Source: Candidatus Pacearchaeota archaeon (lineage in GTDB: Archaea; Nanobdellota; Nanobdellia; Pacearchaeales; GW2011-AR1). From it: a stretch of DNA of 29,726 nt. Shown here piece by piece: positions 22,527-29,726 of the stretch. A program made the translations under genes and the position numbers. The stretch spans positions 1-29,726 of the forward strand of contig JADHVH010000003.1 in NCBI GenBank assembly GCA_016784085.1, written 5' to 3'. The stretch's first letter is position 1. Every line of letters starts with the position of its first letter. The notes beneath the pieces were generated by a model that worked only from the letters and a program-made list of their open reading frames with translations, had not been told where the DNA came from and did not search any database.

Positions 22527-23702
22527 ATGGGAAAAAATTGGGTTGAAAAATATCGTCCAAAAAGATTTTCAGAAATTAAAGGTCAAGAATTAGCTGTTGA
22601 AAAAATAACTGAATTTATAGACAAATTTCCAAAAAATAAAAAGAAAGCGATAGTTCTTCATGGGCCCCCAGGAGTTGGAAAAACAACTCTAGCACATGTT
22701 ATTTCTTTAGAAAAAAATTCAGAAATTTTTGAATTAAATGCTTCTGATCTTAGAAATAAAAAGAAACTACAAGCAATATTAAGGCCAGCAATGGAACAAA
22801 GATCTTTATTAAAAGAAAAGAAAATAATTTTAGTTGACGAGGTTGATGGAATTTCTGTTGCAGATTGGGGAGGTCTTGCAGAATTAATGAGTTTAATAGA
22901 AAAAACAAATTTTCCAGTGATAATAACTGCCAATGATATTTGGAGTCAAAAACTAAATGTTCTAAGAAAAAAATCAGAATTAATTCAATTAAAAGAAATT
23001 AACTATAATCTAATCAAAGATATTCTTATTCAAGTTTTAAGAAGTGAAAATAAATTTATAGATAATGACACTATTACAAAAATTTCCATAAGGGCCAAAG
23101 GAGATATGCGTGCAGCATTAAACGATCTTCAAACAGTAGCAGGATTAGAAACTCCCTCAGAAATGGTTCTTGATGAAAGAAATAAAGAAATTGATATTTT
23201 TAATGCAATGAGACTAATATTCAAAAACAAACCTACCAATGATCTTCTAAGTTTATTTGATTCTGTTAAAATGTCTCTTGATGATATTATTCTTTGGATG
23301 GAAGAAAATATTTCTGCAGAATATTCAGGAGAAGAACTTGCAAAAGCATTTGAAATGTTAAGTAAAGTAGATGTGTTTAAGGGAAGAATCTACAAACAAC
23401 AATATTGGAGATTTATGGTTTATGAAAATATTTTTTTAAGCTATGGTATTTCTGCAGCTAAAAAAGATATTAAAACAGGTTTTACAAACTATCAAAAACC
23501 AACAAGAAAATTAAAAATATGGCTTAATAATCAAAGATCAAAAAAGAAAAAAACAATTGCAGAAAAATATGCTAAACATGTCCATGTTAGTCAAAAAAGA
23601 GCAATGAATGAATTTCCAATAATAAAACAAATATTAACAAGCAATGATATTAGAAAAGAACTAAGGTTAGATGAAGAAGAAATTGCTTATTTAGAAAAAT
23701 GA
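22527..23702 (+). CDS. rfcL: Replication factor C large subunit
   Basis: 391 residues, shorter than many archaeal large subunits (about 400-500). It has the start WVEKYRPKRFSEIKGQ, Walker A GPPGVGKT (46-53), Walker B VDEVDG (103-108), a sensor 1 stretch IITAND and sensor 2 GDMRAALNDLQ. A lysine-rich segment near 350 (SKKKKTIAEKYAKH) could touch DNA. The C-terminus ends EEEIAYLEK and shows no PIP box, which many archaeal large subunits carry there. It pairs with RfcS. Confidence 0.93.
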   Translation: MGKNWVEKYRPKRFSEIKGQELAVEKITEFIDKFPKNKKKAIVLHGPPGVGKTTLAHVISLEKNSEIFELNASDLRNKKKLQAILRPAMEQRSLLKEKKIILVDEVDGISVADWGGLAELMSLIEKTNFPVIITANDIWSQKLNVLRKKSELIQLKEINYNLIKDILIQVLRSENKFIDNDTITKISIRAKGDMRAALNDLQTVAGLETPSEMVLDERNKEIDIFNAMRLIFKNKPTNDLLSLFDSVKMSLDDIILWMEENISAEYSGEELAKAFEMLSKVDVFKGRIYKQQYWRFMVYENIFLSYGISAAKKDIKTGFTNYQKPTRKLKIWLNNQRSKKKKTIAEKYAKHVHVSQKRAMNEFPIIKQILTSNDIRKELRLDEEEIAYLEK

Positions 23703-24226
23703 AATTAATAGAAAGACCCGGCTTTCTTGGAAAAGAAAAAGAAAGAAAATATTTAGAATGGGATGAAAGATTTGGAAAAGATAACTGGGAACTTGGATGG
23801 AAATGGGGGAATATAATAATTGATTTTGAATGGGCTTGTAAAATATATGAAGATGCATATTTTTTTGATTCTTTTAACAGAGAAAGACTTTGGAAAAAAT
23901 TATTTTCTCAAGCAAGAGATTTTTATGATAATGATAAAAGCAATGTTCAATCAAGAACAAATTATTTAGAACAAGAATCTTCTTCTACCCACATACAAGA
24001 TATTTCTGTAAGAAGAGTTGGAATAAGAAGAGGGTGGGAAAGAGATGGAAATGAGTTAATACAAATAAGAGGGCCTGAAACAAAAGGATATCAATTAATG
24101 CCAGGCATAGTTAAATTTCATATCCCAGAAATGATAGAGTCTCCAAATATTGTACCAGATTGGGCAGACCCATTATCTGTTGAAGCATTTTATCAAAATA
24201 ATAGATGGTTATATATTAAATCTTAG
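23699..24226 (+). CDS. Protein co-translated with rfcL, unknown
   Basis: 175 residues. It overlaps rfcL by four bases (ATGA), so translation is coupled. It is unusually rich in Trp and charged residues (ERKYLEWDERFGKDNWELGW, later RRVGIRRGWERDGNEL). No membrane helix, no known catalytic motif. The end contains PDWADPLSVEAFYQNNRWLY. Family not recognised. The link with the clamp loader is by position only. Confidence 0.7.
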   Translation: MKLIERPGFLGKEKERKYLEWDERFGKDNWELGWKWGNIIIDFEWACKIYEDAYFFDSFNRERLWKKLFSQARDFYDNDKSNVQSRTNYLEQESSSTHIQDISVRRVGIRRGWERDGNELIQIRGPETKGYQLMPGIVKFHIPEMIESPNIVPDWADPLSVEAFYQNNRWLYIKS

Positions 24227-24228
24227 AA

Positions 24229-25017
24229 TTAAGCTAAAACTAAATTAATTGTATTTTTGAAATCTTCTAATTCTGCTGCAAGATCATCTTGGCTTTCATA
24301 TCCGTTTCCAATTCTAAAATATTCACAACCTATAACAAAAGTAGGTATAGATCCTTGAGGATTATATTTTTGATATAATGCTAACATCTCTTCAGGAACT
24401 TCTGTTTCAAACTCAGGAGTTAAAGTATTATCTCCAATATCAATTTCCCAATGTTGTAAATTAATTTGATCTCCAAAACTTTCAGTTGCTAAACTTTCAA
24501 AAGTACTCCCAATCCATTCACAATGAGGGCACCATGTTGTTGAAAAAAGAAGAACATATGGTTTTCCAGCATCATCTAAACAGGCTTCATCTTCAGTAGC
24601 TAAAAAAGTTGAACCTTCTACAGGAGAAGGAGTATTTCCTGAAGGAGCCTCTCCACCATTAATATCTGCAAGAGGGATAATTTCTTGAATTAAAAAACCA
24701 CCATCTCTAGTAACATAGGCAGAGCCTAATTGACCATCTATAGATAATGTAATTTTATATAAACTACTCCCAACTTCTTCAGAACTTACAAATTCTATGT
24801 TTGACCCTGGAATTTGAGATCCAAAAGCATCTAAAACAATTTGTGCTGCTTCATCTGCACTAACAATATTACTTGAAAATCCATTTATTGATGAAATTAA
24901 TAATAGGACTACCAATATTAATAATACAATTGTTGAAACAATCCAAGGATCTTTTCTTATTTTTTTTGTAAAATTAGGAATTTTAATTTCTATAGTATCT
25001 GATTTTTCGCTACTCAT
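24229..25017 (-). CDS. Membrane-anchored thioredoxin-like disulfide oxidoreductase
   Basis: 262 residues. A cytoplasmic basic N-terminus precedes one membrane helix (about 26-46), a small alpha/beta region (53-115) that resembles a PepSY-type domain, a Gly/Pro/Ser linker, then a thioredoxin fold with the active site TTWCPHCEW (CPHC at 163-166) and the cis-proline loop GSIPTFVIG (Pro225). CPHC is the DsbA-type active site, typical of oxidants. Two extra cysteines (146, 231) flank the fold. It faces outward and may make or shuffle disulfides in surface proteins. It is convergent with the gene after rfcL. Confidence 0.85.
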   Translation of the reverse strand: MSSEKSDTIEIKIPNFTKKIRKDPWIVSTIVLLILVVLLLISSINGFSSNIVSADEAAQIVLDAFGSQIPGSNIEFVSSEEVGSSLYKITLSIDGQLGSAYVTRDGGFLIQEIIPLADINGGEAPSGNTPSPVEGSTFLATEDEACLDDAGKPYVLLFSTTWCPHCEWIGSTFESLATESFGDQINLQHWEIDIGDNTLTPEFETEVPEEMLALYQKYNPQGSIPTFVIGCEYFRIGNGYESQDDLAAELEDFKNTINLVLA

Positions 25018-25030
25018 CTAAAAAATATGT

Positions 25031-25047
25031 AGATTTAATTTAAAAAG
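25031..25047 (-). promoter_or_regulatory. TATA box for the thioredoxin-like gene
   Basis: The minus strand reads TTTTTAAATTAAATC across this region, about 25 bases before the ATG at 25017. Confidence 0.45.
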
Positions 25048-25095
25048 ATTTGGGTTTAACCAAACAATTAAAAATCTATACTCCTATCATTTAAT

Positions 25096-26406
25096 ATGGC
25101 TTATGAGATAACAATAGGAAGAAATGAATCTGACAAAATAGCTTTTGGAAAAAGAGGTTTAACATATATTGGAAAAGGTTTTGTAAGGATGGGTCAATAT
25201 ACTTCTTTAAGTAATCAAATTAAAATGGATATTGCAAGAAGTCATGTAATTTTAGTAGCAGGTAAAAGAGGTTCTGGAAAATCATATACTTTAGGAGTGA
25301 TTGCAGAAGAACTTGCAAACCTTCCAGATGGAATTAATAAAAATGTGGCTCCAATAATTTTTGATACAATGGGAATTTATTGGACAATGAAATACAAAAA
25401 TGAAAAAGATAAAGAACTTCTTAGAGAATGGAATCTAGAAGGAAAGAGTCTTCCAATAAAAGTTTTTGTTCCTTTTGGTCATTATGATGAATATATTGAA
25501 AAAGGAATTCCTGCAGATAAAAAATTTGCTTTAAGTATAAAAGAAATGAATCCAGAAGATTGGATTTTAACATTTGGTTTAGAATTAACAAATTCAATTG
25601 CAATTCTAATTGAAAGAACAATTACTAGATTAAGAAAACAAGAAAAATATAGTATTAAAGATATTATTTCAGAATTAGAAAAAGATACTAGAAGTAATAA
25701 TGAAACTCAAAATGCAGCAATTGGTTTATTTGAAGCTGCAGAAACATGGGGTGTTTTTGAAGCAGAAGGACAGGAAGCTACAGAAGTAAAAGATTTGATC
25801 AATCCAGGAATAACATCTGTGTTAGATTTAAGTGTTTATAATTCAGTAGGAGCTTTTAATGTTAGAGCATTAGTAATAAGTTTAGTTGCAAGAAAAATAT
25901 TCAATCAAAGAATGGCTGCAAGAAAAAAAGAAGAGGTAAAAGATGTTGCAAGAGGTTTAGATTACTCTTCATTAAGTGAAGAAAAAGAAAATCCTCTAGT
26001 GTGGATGTTTATTGATGAAGCACATGAATTTCTTCCATTAAAAGGAAAAACAATTGCTACAGATGCTCTAATTCAAATACTAAGAGAGGGTAGGCAACCA
26101 GGCATTTCTACAGTATTAGCTACACAACAACCAGGCCAAATTCATAGAGATGTTATGACACAATCAGATATTGTAATTTCTCATAGAGTTACATCTCAAC
26201 CAGACTTAGAAGCTTTAAATTTTATTATGCAAAGTTATCTTCTTGAGGGAATTAAAAAATACATGGATGATCTTCCTTCATTAAAAGGTTCAGCAATTGT
26301 TTTAGATGATAATTCTGAAAGAATTTATCCTATGAGGGTAAGACCAAGATTTACATGGCATGGTGGAGAAGCACCAACAGCAATTAAAGCTGAAAAGAAA
26401 CTATAA
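25096..26406 (+). CDS. herA: HerA family DNA helicase/translocase
   Basis: 436 residues. HerA is a hexameric bipolar DNA translocase of the FtsK-HerA class that works with the NurA nuclease in DNA end resection. It has Walker A in VAGKRGSGKSYT (54-65), Walker B in WMFIDEAHEFLP (about 303-314), a motif with ILREGRQPGISTVLATQQPG following, and the C-terminal domain with VRPRFTWHGGEAPT. Length is slightly below typical HerA (about 500). A weak TATA-like box (25066-25081) lies upstream. No nurA-like gene is seen in the window. An FtsK-type or conjugative ATPase is a less likely reading. Confidence 0.9.
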   Translation: MAYEITIGRNESDKIAFGKRGLTYIGKGFVRMGQYTSLSNQIKMDIARSHVILVAGKRGSGKSYTLGVIAEELANLPDGINKNVAPIIFDTMGIYWTMKYKNEKDKELLREWNLEGKSLPIKVFVPFGHYDEYIEKGIPADKKFALSIKEMNPEDWILTFGLELTNSIAILIERTITRLRKQEKYSIKDIISELEKDTRSNNETQNAAIGLFEAAETWGVFEAEGQEATEVKDLINPGITSVLDLSVYNSVGAFNVRALVISLVARKIFNQRMAARKKEEVKDVARGLDYSSLSEEKENPLVWMFIDEAHEFLPLKGKTIATDALIQILREGRQPGISTVLATQQPGQIHRDVMTQSDIVISHRVTSQPDLEALNFIMQSYLLEGIKKYMDDLPSLKGSAIVLDDNSERIYPMRVRPRFTWHGGEAPTAIKAEKKL

Positions 26407-26408
26407 TT

Positions 26409-27194
26409 TTAATCAATCAATAAATCAACTCTAACTCTAATTTTATATGGGCCTACTTCTCCTGCAATTTTTGAATTTAAAATTTTAATTTTCTTTCTAA
26501 ATTTTTTTGCTTCTTTTTTTATTTTTTCTTCAATTCTAGGAACTTCATCTATTTTGCAAAAATCATAATAATATATTCTAGTTCCCTTCTTACTAAGCTT
26601 AAAAGCTTGTTCTAAAAAACTATTCTTAAGTTGGGGGCGGGGCATAACAATAACATCAAATTTTTCCTTCAATTTTGGAGCAACTTTTTTTATATCTCCA
26701 GAAGCTAATTCAACTTTATTTTTTAATTTATTTAATTCTATATTTAATTGAGCATATTTGTTTGCTTTTCTATTAATTTCATTTGAAACAACTTTTTTTG
26801 CTTTTGAATTTTTAGCAATAATTATTGAAAAAGGTGCTACTCCTGCAAACATAACCAAAACACTATTATTTTTTTTAATCATAGAAGCAATTTCTTTTCG
26901 TTCATTACTTAATCTTGGAGAAAAATAAGTTTCATCTATACTAAATCTGAAGCTACAACCATTTTCCCTATAAAGAACTTCTTTTGTTTTTTCTCCCAAA
27001 AGATATTTTGTTTGCATTATTCTTAATCTTCCTTTAAACTTACCTGTTTTTTCTAAAATAGTTTTAATAGATTTGTTATTTTTCAAAATTTTATCTGCAA
27101 ACTTCTTTTTATCTTTTAATTTTACTTTATCTGAAAACTTGACTATTGCTAAATTTCCAAGAATGTCATATGCTCTAAAAATATCTTTTTTCAT
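26409..27194 (-). CDS. trm5: tRNA (guanine37-N1)-methyltransferase Trm5, short form
   Basis: 261 residues. Trm5 methylates G37 next to the anticodon with S-adenosylmethionine. It has the region RLRIMQTKYLLGEKTKEVLYRENGC, the catalytic arginine loop YFSPRLSNERKEIA (Arg94), motif I VLVMFAGVAPFSI (112-124) and VSNEINRKANKYA (Glu139). Known archaeal enzymes are about 330 residues and begin with a D1 domain that reads the tRNA elbow; this one starts at about the second domain (AYDILGNLAIVKF). Where others have a motif with N-L/P-P, this has VIVMPRPQ (residues 181-188), so the asparagine is replaced. It belongs to the Trm5 family; whether it is fully active is uncertain. Confidence 0.8.
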   Translation of the reverse strand: MKKDIFRAYDILGNLAIVKFSDKVKLKDKKKFADKILKNNKSIKTILEKTGKFKGRLRIMQTKYLLGEKTKEVLYRENGCSFRFSIDETYFSPRLSNERKEIASMIKKNNSVLVMFAGVAPFSIIIAKNSKAKKVVSNEINRKANKYAQLNIELNKLKNKVELASGDIKKVAPKLKEKFDVIVMPRPQLKNSFLEQAFKLSKKGTRIYYYDFCKIDEVPRIEEKIKKEAKKFRKKIKILNSKIAGEVGPYKIRVRVDLLID

Positions 27195-27210
27195 ATAAAA
27201 TAAACTGATG

Positions 27211-27226
27211 AAAAATTTATAAACAT
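27211..27226. promoter_or_regulatory. Shared palindromic TATA element between trm5 and the next gene
   Basis: AAAAATTTATAAACAT is near-palindromic. It is centred about 24 bases before the ATG at 27194 (minus) and about 27 before the ATG at 27245 (plus). No second box fits in the 50-base gap. Confidence 0.5.
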
Positions 27227-27244
27227 ATCTCTCCTAATCTGCCT

Positions 27245-28279
27245 ATGAAAAGAAGTGGGTTATTATTGTCTTTTTTATTAGTTTTATCAACTAACCTTGT
27301 TAGTGCAGCATTTGATAACTTTTCATTTGAAGGGTTTATATATAGTGCAGGAGGTGTTTCAACAATTGTTTATGTTTCTCTTTTTATGATCTTTTTTGGA
27401 ATTTTAAATTTTTCACTTTTAAGGGCTTTTAAAAATAATAAACCCCTTGCAACAATAATTAGTTTTGGTTCCACAATATTAATTTTAATTGGATTTTATA
27501 GGATGAATTGGGATTTTGAATCATTTTTCTATGGACTCTCAGTTTCTCCAGAAATAATAACTTCATTAATTTATTTGATATCCATTGTTGGTTTAATTTT
27601 TTTAATTAAAAAATTCAAATTTGCAGGAACACTTATGATTATGGGGTTATTGCTTTTAGCTATATCTAATACAGATTTGATCTATGAGAGTACTACTGGT
27701 TCAATGTTAGGAATTTTCCTATTCTTATTTGGTTTATGGAGATATAGGAAATTAAAAAATAATGAAGAAGATTCAGATTATGATGATCCAAAATCACCTT
27801 CTAGATGGAGAGAACGTAGAGAAGAAAAAAAAGACCAAAAACATCAACAAAAATTAGCAGAAAAACAAGCAAATTGGGAAAGAGCTCAAAAAGATTCAGA
27901 AATAAGAAGAAGGGCAAAAAATATTGAAGAAATAAGAAAAAGAAGAGAAGCATTGGATGCTCAAAAAGAAAATGAAAGGCAAGAGGAAATAAGAAGAAGG
28001 GCAAAAAATATTGAAGAAATAAGAAAAAGAAGAGAAGCTCAAGAAGCTGAAAAAGAAGCTGAAAGACAAGCAGAAATAAGAAGAAGAGCAAAAAATATTG
28101 CAAAAATAAGAAAAGCAAAAAAAAATCATAAAAAATTAAAAAAAGAATATGACAAAATAATAAAAGAACTTAATTCTATGCCCGGAGGAAAAGCTATTGC
28201 AAAAGGTACTTCTGGATATAAAAAATTGATTAAACTTCAAACAAGAGCTGAAGAAATTAGAAAAATTCTAGGTTCTTAA
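27245..28279 (+). CDS. Multi-pass membrane protein with repeated charged coiled-coil tail
   Basis: 344 residues. A signal peptide (1-21) is followed by five membrane helices (about 36-59, 68-85, 104-121, 126-141, 152-166). A long cytoplasmic tail (170-344) is made of Arg, Lys, Glu, Ala and Gln, with two and a half copies of a 29-residue unit beginning EIRRRAKNIEEIRKRREA. The tail is predicted to be a long single or coiled helix. Its last part (MPGGKAIAKGTSGYKKLIKL) is less regular. Family not recognised; a scaffold tethering cytoplasmic partners or nucleic acid to the membrane is one reading. Its end overlaps the FEN1 stop by four bases. Confidence 0.7.
   Translation: MKRSGLLLSFLLVLSTNLVSAAFDNFSFEGFIYSAGGVSTIVYVSLFMIFFGILNFSLLRAFKNNKPLATIISFGSTILILIGFYRMNWDFESFFYGLSVSPEIITSLIYLISIVGLIFLIKKFKFAGTLMIMGLLLLAISNTDLIYESTTGSMLGIFLFLFGLWRYRKLKNNEEDSDYDDPKSPSRWRERREEKKDQKHQQKLAEKQANWERAQKDSEIRRRAKNIEEIRKRREALDAQKENERQEEIRRRAKNIEEIRKRREAQEAEKEAERQAEIRRRAKNIAKIRKAKKNHKKLKKEYDKIIKELNSMPGGKAIAKGTSGYKKLIKLQTRAEEIRKILGS
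27899..28120 (+). repeat. 87-bp tandem repeat in the coiled-coil tail
   Basis: Copies start at 27899, 27986 and 28073, a period of exactly 87 bases (29 codons). The first two are full length and differ mainly in the second half; the third keeps only EIRRRAKNIAKIRKAKK. The antisense frames across this stretch are artefacts of its composition. Confidence 0.9.
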
Positions 28280-29316
28280 ATCCAATTACCAAGACCTTTT
28301 TGTTTACTAGCTTCCTTAATTTTTCTTAACTTTTCAAGTTGTTTCTCAACACGTTCTTCTGAAAAATCATGTTCTCCAACTAAAAGATCTTTTATTTTAT
28401 TTTCATCTATTTGACCAAATTTAAAATCAGCATCAATTACTTTTGGTTTATGAAATAATTCAAATATTTCTTGCCAATTAAATTTATCTTCTTCAGGCAA
28501 ATTTTCAAGTTGTTCTTTAACACTTTCAAAAATTAAAACAGGTTGTTTATATTTTTTAACAATATCCAGAGCTCTTTTTTGACCTATACCTGGAATTCCT
28601 TTAGGATTATAATCTGTTCCAATTAAAATTCCCACACAAATAAGCTGATCCAGATTTATTTCTAAAGCATTTAAAACAGTATTTAATTCAATTAATTCTG
28701 GTTTTATTTCAACCCATCCTGAAAAAGTTTTTCTTCTTTTAGCTAAAGTTAAATTTCTAATTAAAAGAGGTGCCCCAAAAAGTAAACAATCATAATCTTG
28801 ACTTGCAGTAGCATACACTTCTTGTTTTACTCTAGATAAATAGGCTGCCTGAGATTCGCCCTCACTTGGAGCCTGAACAACTTCAATCCCCATTGCTTTC
28901 AAAAGTTGCTTACTTTCTTCGATCATCTGATCATCTAATCTAACTAATTGCCGACCATATTTTCCCATTAAATCTACATCTTCTTTTGATGTTGCATCAT
29001 CATATTTTTCTCTTGCAAGGTCCCTATTTTTTCCTCTAATCAAATGTATTTTTCCTTTAAGTTCAGGTGGTTTGCCATCAAAAACATAAACCATCTTAAG
29101 TCCGTCTGATAAAAGACTTATATTTCTATAAAAAATTCCAGAAAGATGACTGGTAATTCTTTTTTGATTATCCATCAAAGGAGTTCCATCCACCTGACGA
29201 ATTGATGATAAAAATTGATATAATGTATTGAAAGCATCCACACAAACAACTTTCCCCTTTAAATTTTCAATTTGAATTTCTTTTCTAGGAATAATATCTT
29301 TAATATTTAGGCCCAT
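28276..29316 (-). CDS. fen1: Flap endonuclease 1
   Basis: 346 residues, typical of archaeal FEN1. It cuts 5' flaps during Okazaki fragment maturation and long-patch repair. Metal ligands are visible in VCVDAFNT (Asp27), VYVFDGKPP (Asp80), APSEGESQAAYL, SQDYDCLLFG and GTDYNPKGIPGIGQKRAL, the last with the helix-2-turn-helix. The C-terminus is a PIP box, QKGLGNWI (Q-x2-L-x2-W-I), which tethers it to PCNA. The ATG has a TATA box 25 bases upstream, within the end of the next minus-strand gene's 3' flank. Confidence 0.96.
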   Translation of the reverse strand: MGLNIKDIIPRKEIQIENLKGKVVCVDAFNTLYQFLSSIRQVDGTPLMDNQKRITSHLSGIFYRNISLLSDGLKMVYVFDGKPPELKGKIHLIRGKNRDLAREKYDDATSKEDVDLMGKYGRQLVRLDDQMIEESKQLLKAMGIEVVQAPSEGESQAAYLSRVKQEVYATASQDYDCLLFGAPLLIRNLTLAKRRKTFSGWVEIKPELIELNTVLNALEINLDQLICVGILIGTDYNPKGIPGIGQKRALDIVKKYKQPVLIFESVKEQLENLPEEDKFNWQEIFELFHKPKVIDADFKFGQIDENKIKDLLVGEHDFSEERVEKQLEKLRKIKEASKQKGLGNWI

Positions 29317-29333
29317 TTTACAATATAATTAAT

Positions 29334-29350
29334 CTTTAAATATATAAATA
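29334..29350 (-). promoter_or_regulatory. TATA box for fen1
   Basis: The minus strand reads TATTTATATATTTAAAG, about 25 bases before the ATG at 29316 and directly after the stop of the upstream gene. Strong consensus match. Confidence 0.6.
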
Positions 29351-29351
29351 A

Positions 29352-29717
29352 TTACCCTTTAAAAGGAATTTTGCTTGGATAGTCTAAAACATTTCTTTGA
29401 ATTACTGAAACATGTAAATTAGGATTTATTTGGTGAGCAATACTTTCCAAATCTTTTTGATGTTCTTTAATTCCATTTTCAACAGTATATTTACTTCCAT
29501 TATATCCTGCAATTTCTAATTCATGGATTGCAATAGCATCTCCATTTTCAAAAAACCAATATTGATAGTTTACTTTTTTATTTAGAGGATCTCTAGAATT
29601 TACACTATAATGAAGTTCAACTCTTTCAACATGATGTCCTTCTCTTTTAACAAATCCAGGAATTTCATCAGGATGCCCAAATCCTTGCACTACTTTGATA
29701 GCTTGACCTTCTTTCAT
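29352..29717 (-). CDS. Small cytoplasmic protein, unknown
   Basis: 121 residues, starting nine bases inside the window end. Features are VVQGFGHPDEIPGFVKREGH, VERVELHYSV and VNYQYWFFENGDAIAIHELE, with a His-rich, alpha/beta-type composition and no membrane helix. It looks like a folded beta-rich domain. Family not recognised. The promoter, if there is one, lies beyond the window edge, so an upstream extension cannot be excluded. Confidence 0.6.
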   Translation of the reverse strand: MKEGQAIKVVQGFGHPDEIPGFVKREGHHVERVELHYSVNSRDPLNKKVNYQYWFFENGDAIAIHELEIAGYNGSKYTVENGIKEHQKDLESIAHQINPNLHVSVIQRNVLDYPSKIPFKG

Positions 29718-29726
29718 AATAGAACA

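Noticed and set aside
27801..28129. Antisense Phe/Leu-rich frames opposite the coiled-coil repeat
   Set aside because: They mirror the AGA/GAA-rich repeat, have no promoter and have biased composition without a fold.

Overview
The window is a gene-dense, very AT-rich stretch of an archaeal chromosome. The informational genes are archaeal in type: a two-gene clamp loader, FEN1, HerA, archaeal PheS/PheT, an RNase P Rpp30 homologue, Trm5, eL41 and a tRNA intron with a bulge-helix-bulge. Most promoters are TATA boxes about 25 bases before an ATG, so most mRNAs are probably leaderless. Low GC, short versions of several proteins (Rpp30, Trm5, RFC-L) and many small lysine-rich or single-pass membrane proteins suggest a DPANN archaeon of the Woesearchaeota/Pacearchaeota kind. 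That placement is inference. No stretch of 300 bases or more lacks a gene.

Layout. Positions 1-5903 hold a membrane protein with a degenerate cyclase-like domain (5' end outside the window), a divergent membrane protein, PEP synthase with an unusual repeated acidic tail, a coiled-coil protein and a stand-alone domain resembling the N-domain of secretion ATPases. Positions 5907-9533 (minus strand) are a surface block: a large membrane-anchored protein, a type IV pilin-like protein with two tandem 8-cysteine modules, and two small exported proteins. Positions 9592-14246 carry a DUF357 protein, then UMP kinase, Rpp30, pheS and pheT in a tight operon. Positions 14301-18755 hold small orphan genes, three tRNA genes (Thr-GGT, Gln-CTG, Glu-CTC) and two LAGLIDADG endonuclease genes. 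Positions 18814-21236 carry endonuclease III, a tiny eL41 gene, an alpha/beta hydrolase and a TauE/SafE-type permease. Positions 21335-24226 are the clamp-loader operon with two unknown proteins. The rest holds a secreted thioredoxin-like protein, HerA, Trm5, a membrane protein with a repeated coiled-coil tail, FEN1 and a small unknown gene.

The most unusual arrangement is the pairing of homing endonuclease genes with tRNA genes. One LAGLIDADG gene stops a single base before tRNA-Thr. The other reads through the whole 5' exon of tRNA-Glu and stops inside its intron, so 17 residues of the protein are written in tRNA sequence. Both lie on the same strand as, and upstream of, the tRNA. A transcript from the endonuclease promoter would be cut by RNase P at or before the end of the reading frame, which would set mRNA against tRNA.

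Several genes fit together. RFC, FEN1, HerA and endonuclease III serve replication and repair, and FEN1 ends in a PCNA-binding box. Rpp30, Trm5, PheST and the tRNAs serve tRNA maturation and charging. The cysteine-rich pilin and the membrane-anchored CPHC thioredoxin-like protein could be client and catalyst in an extracytoplasmic disulfide pathway, which is inference.
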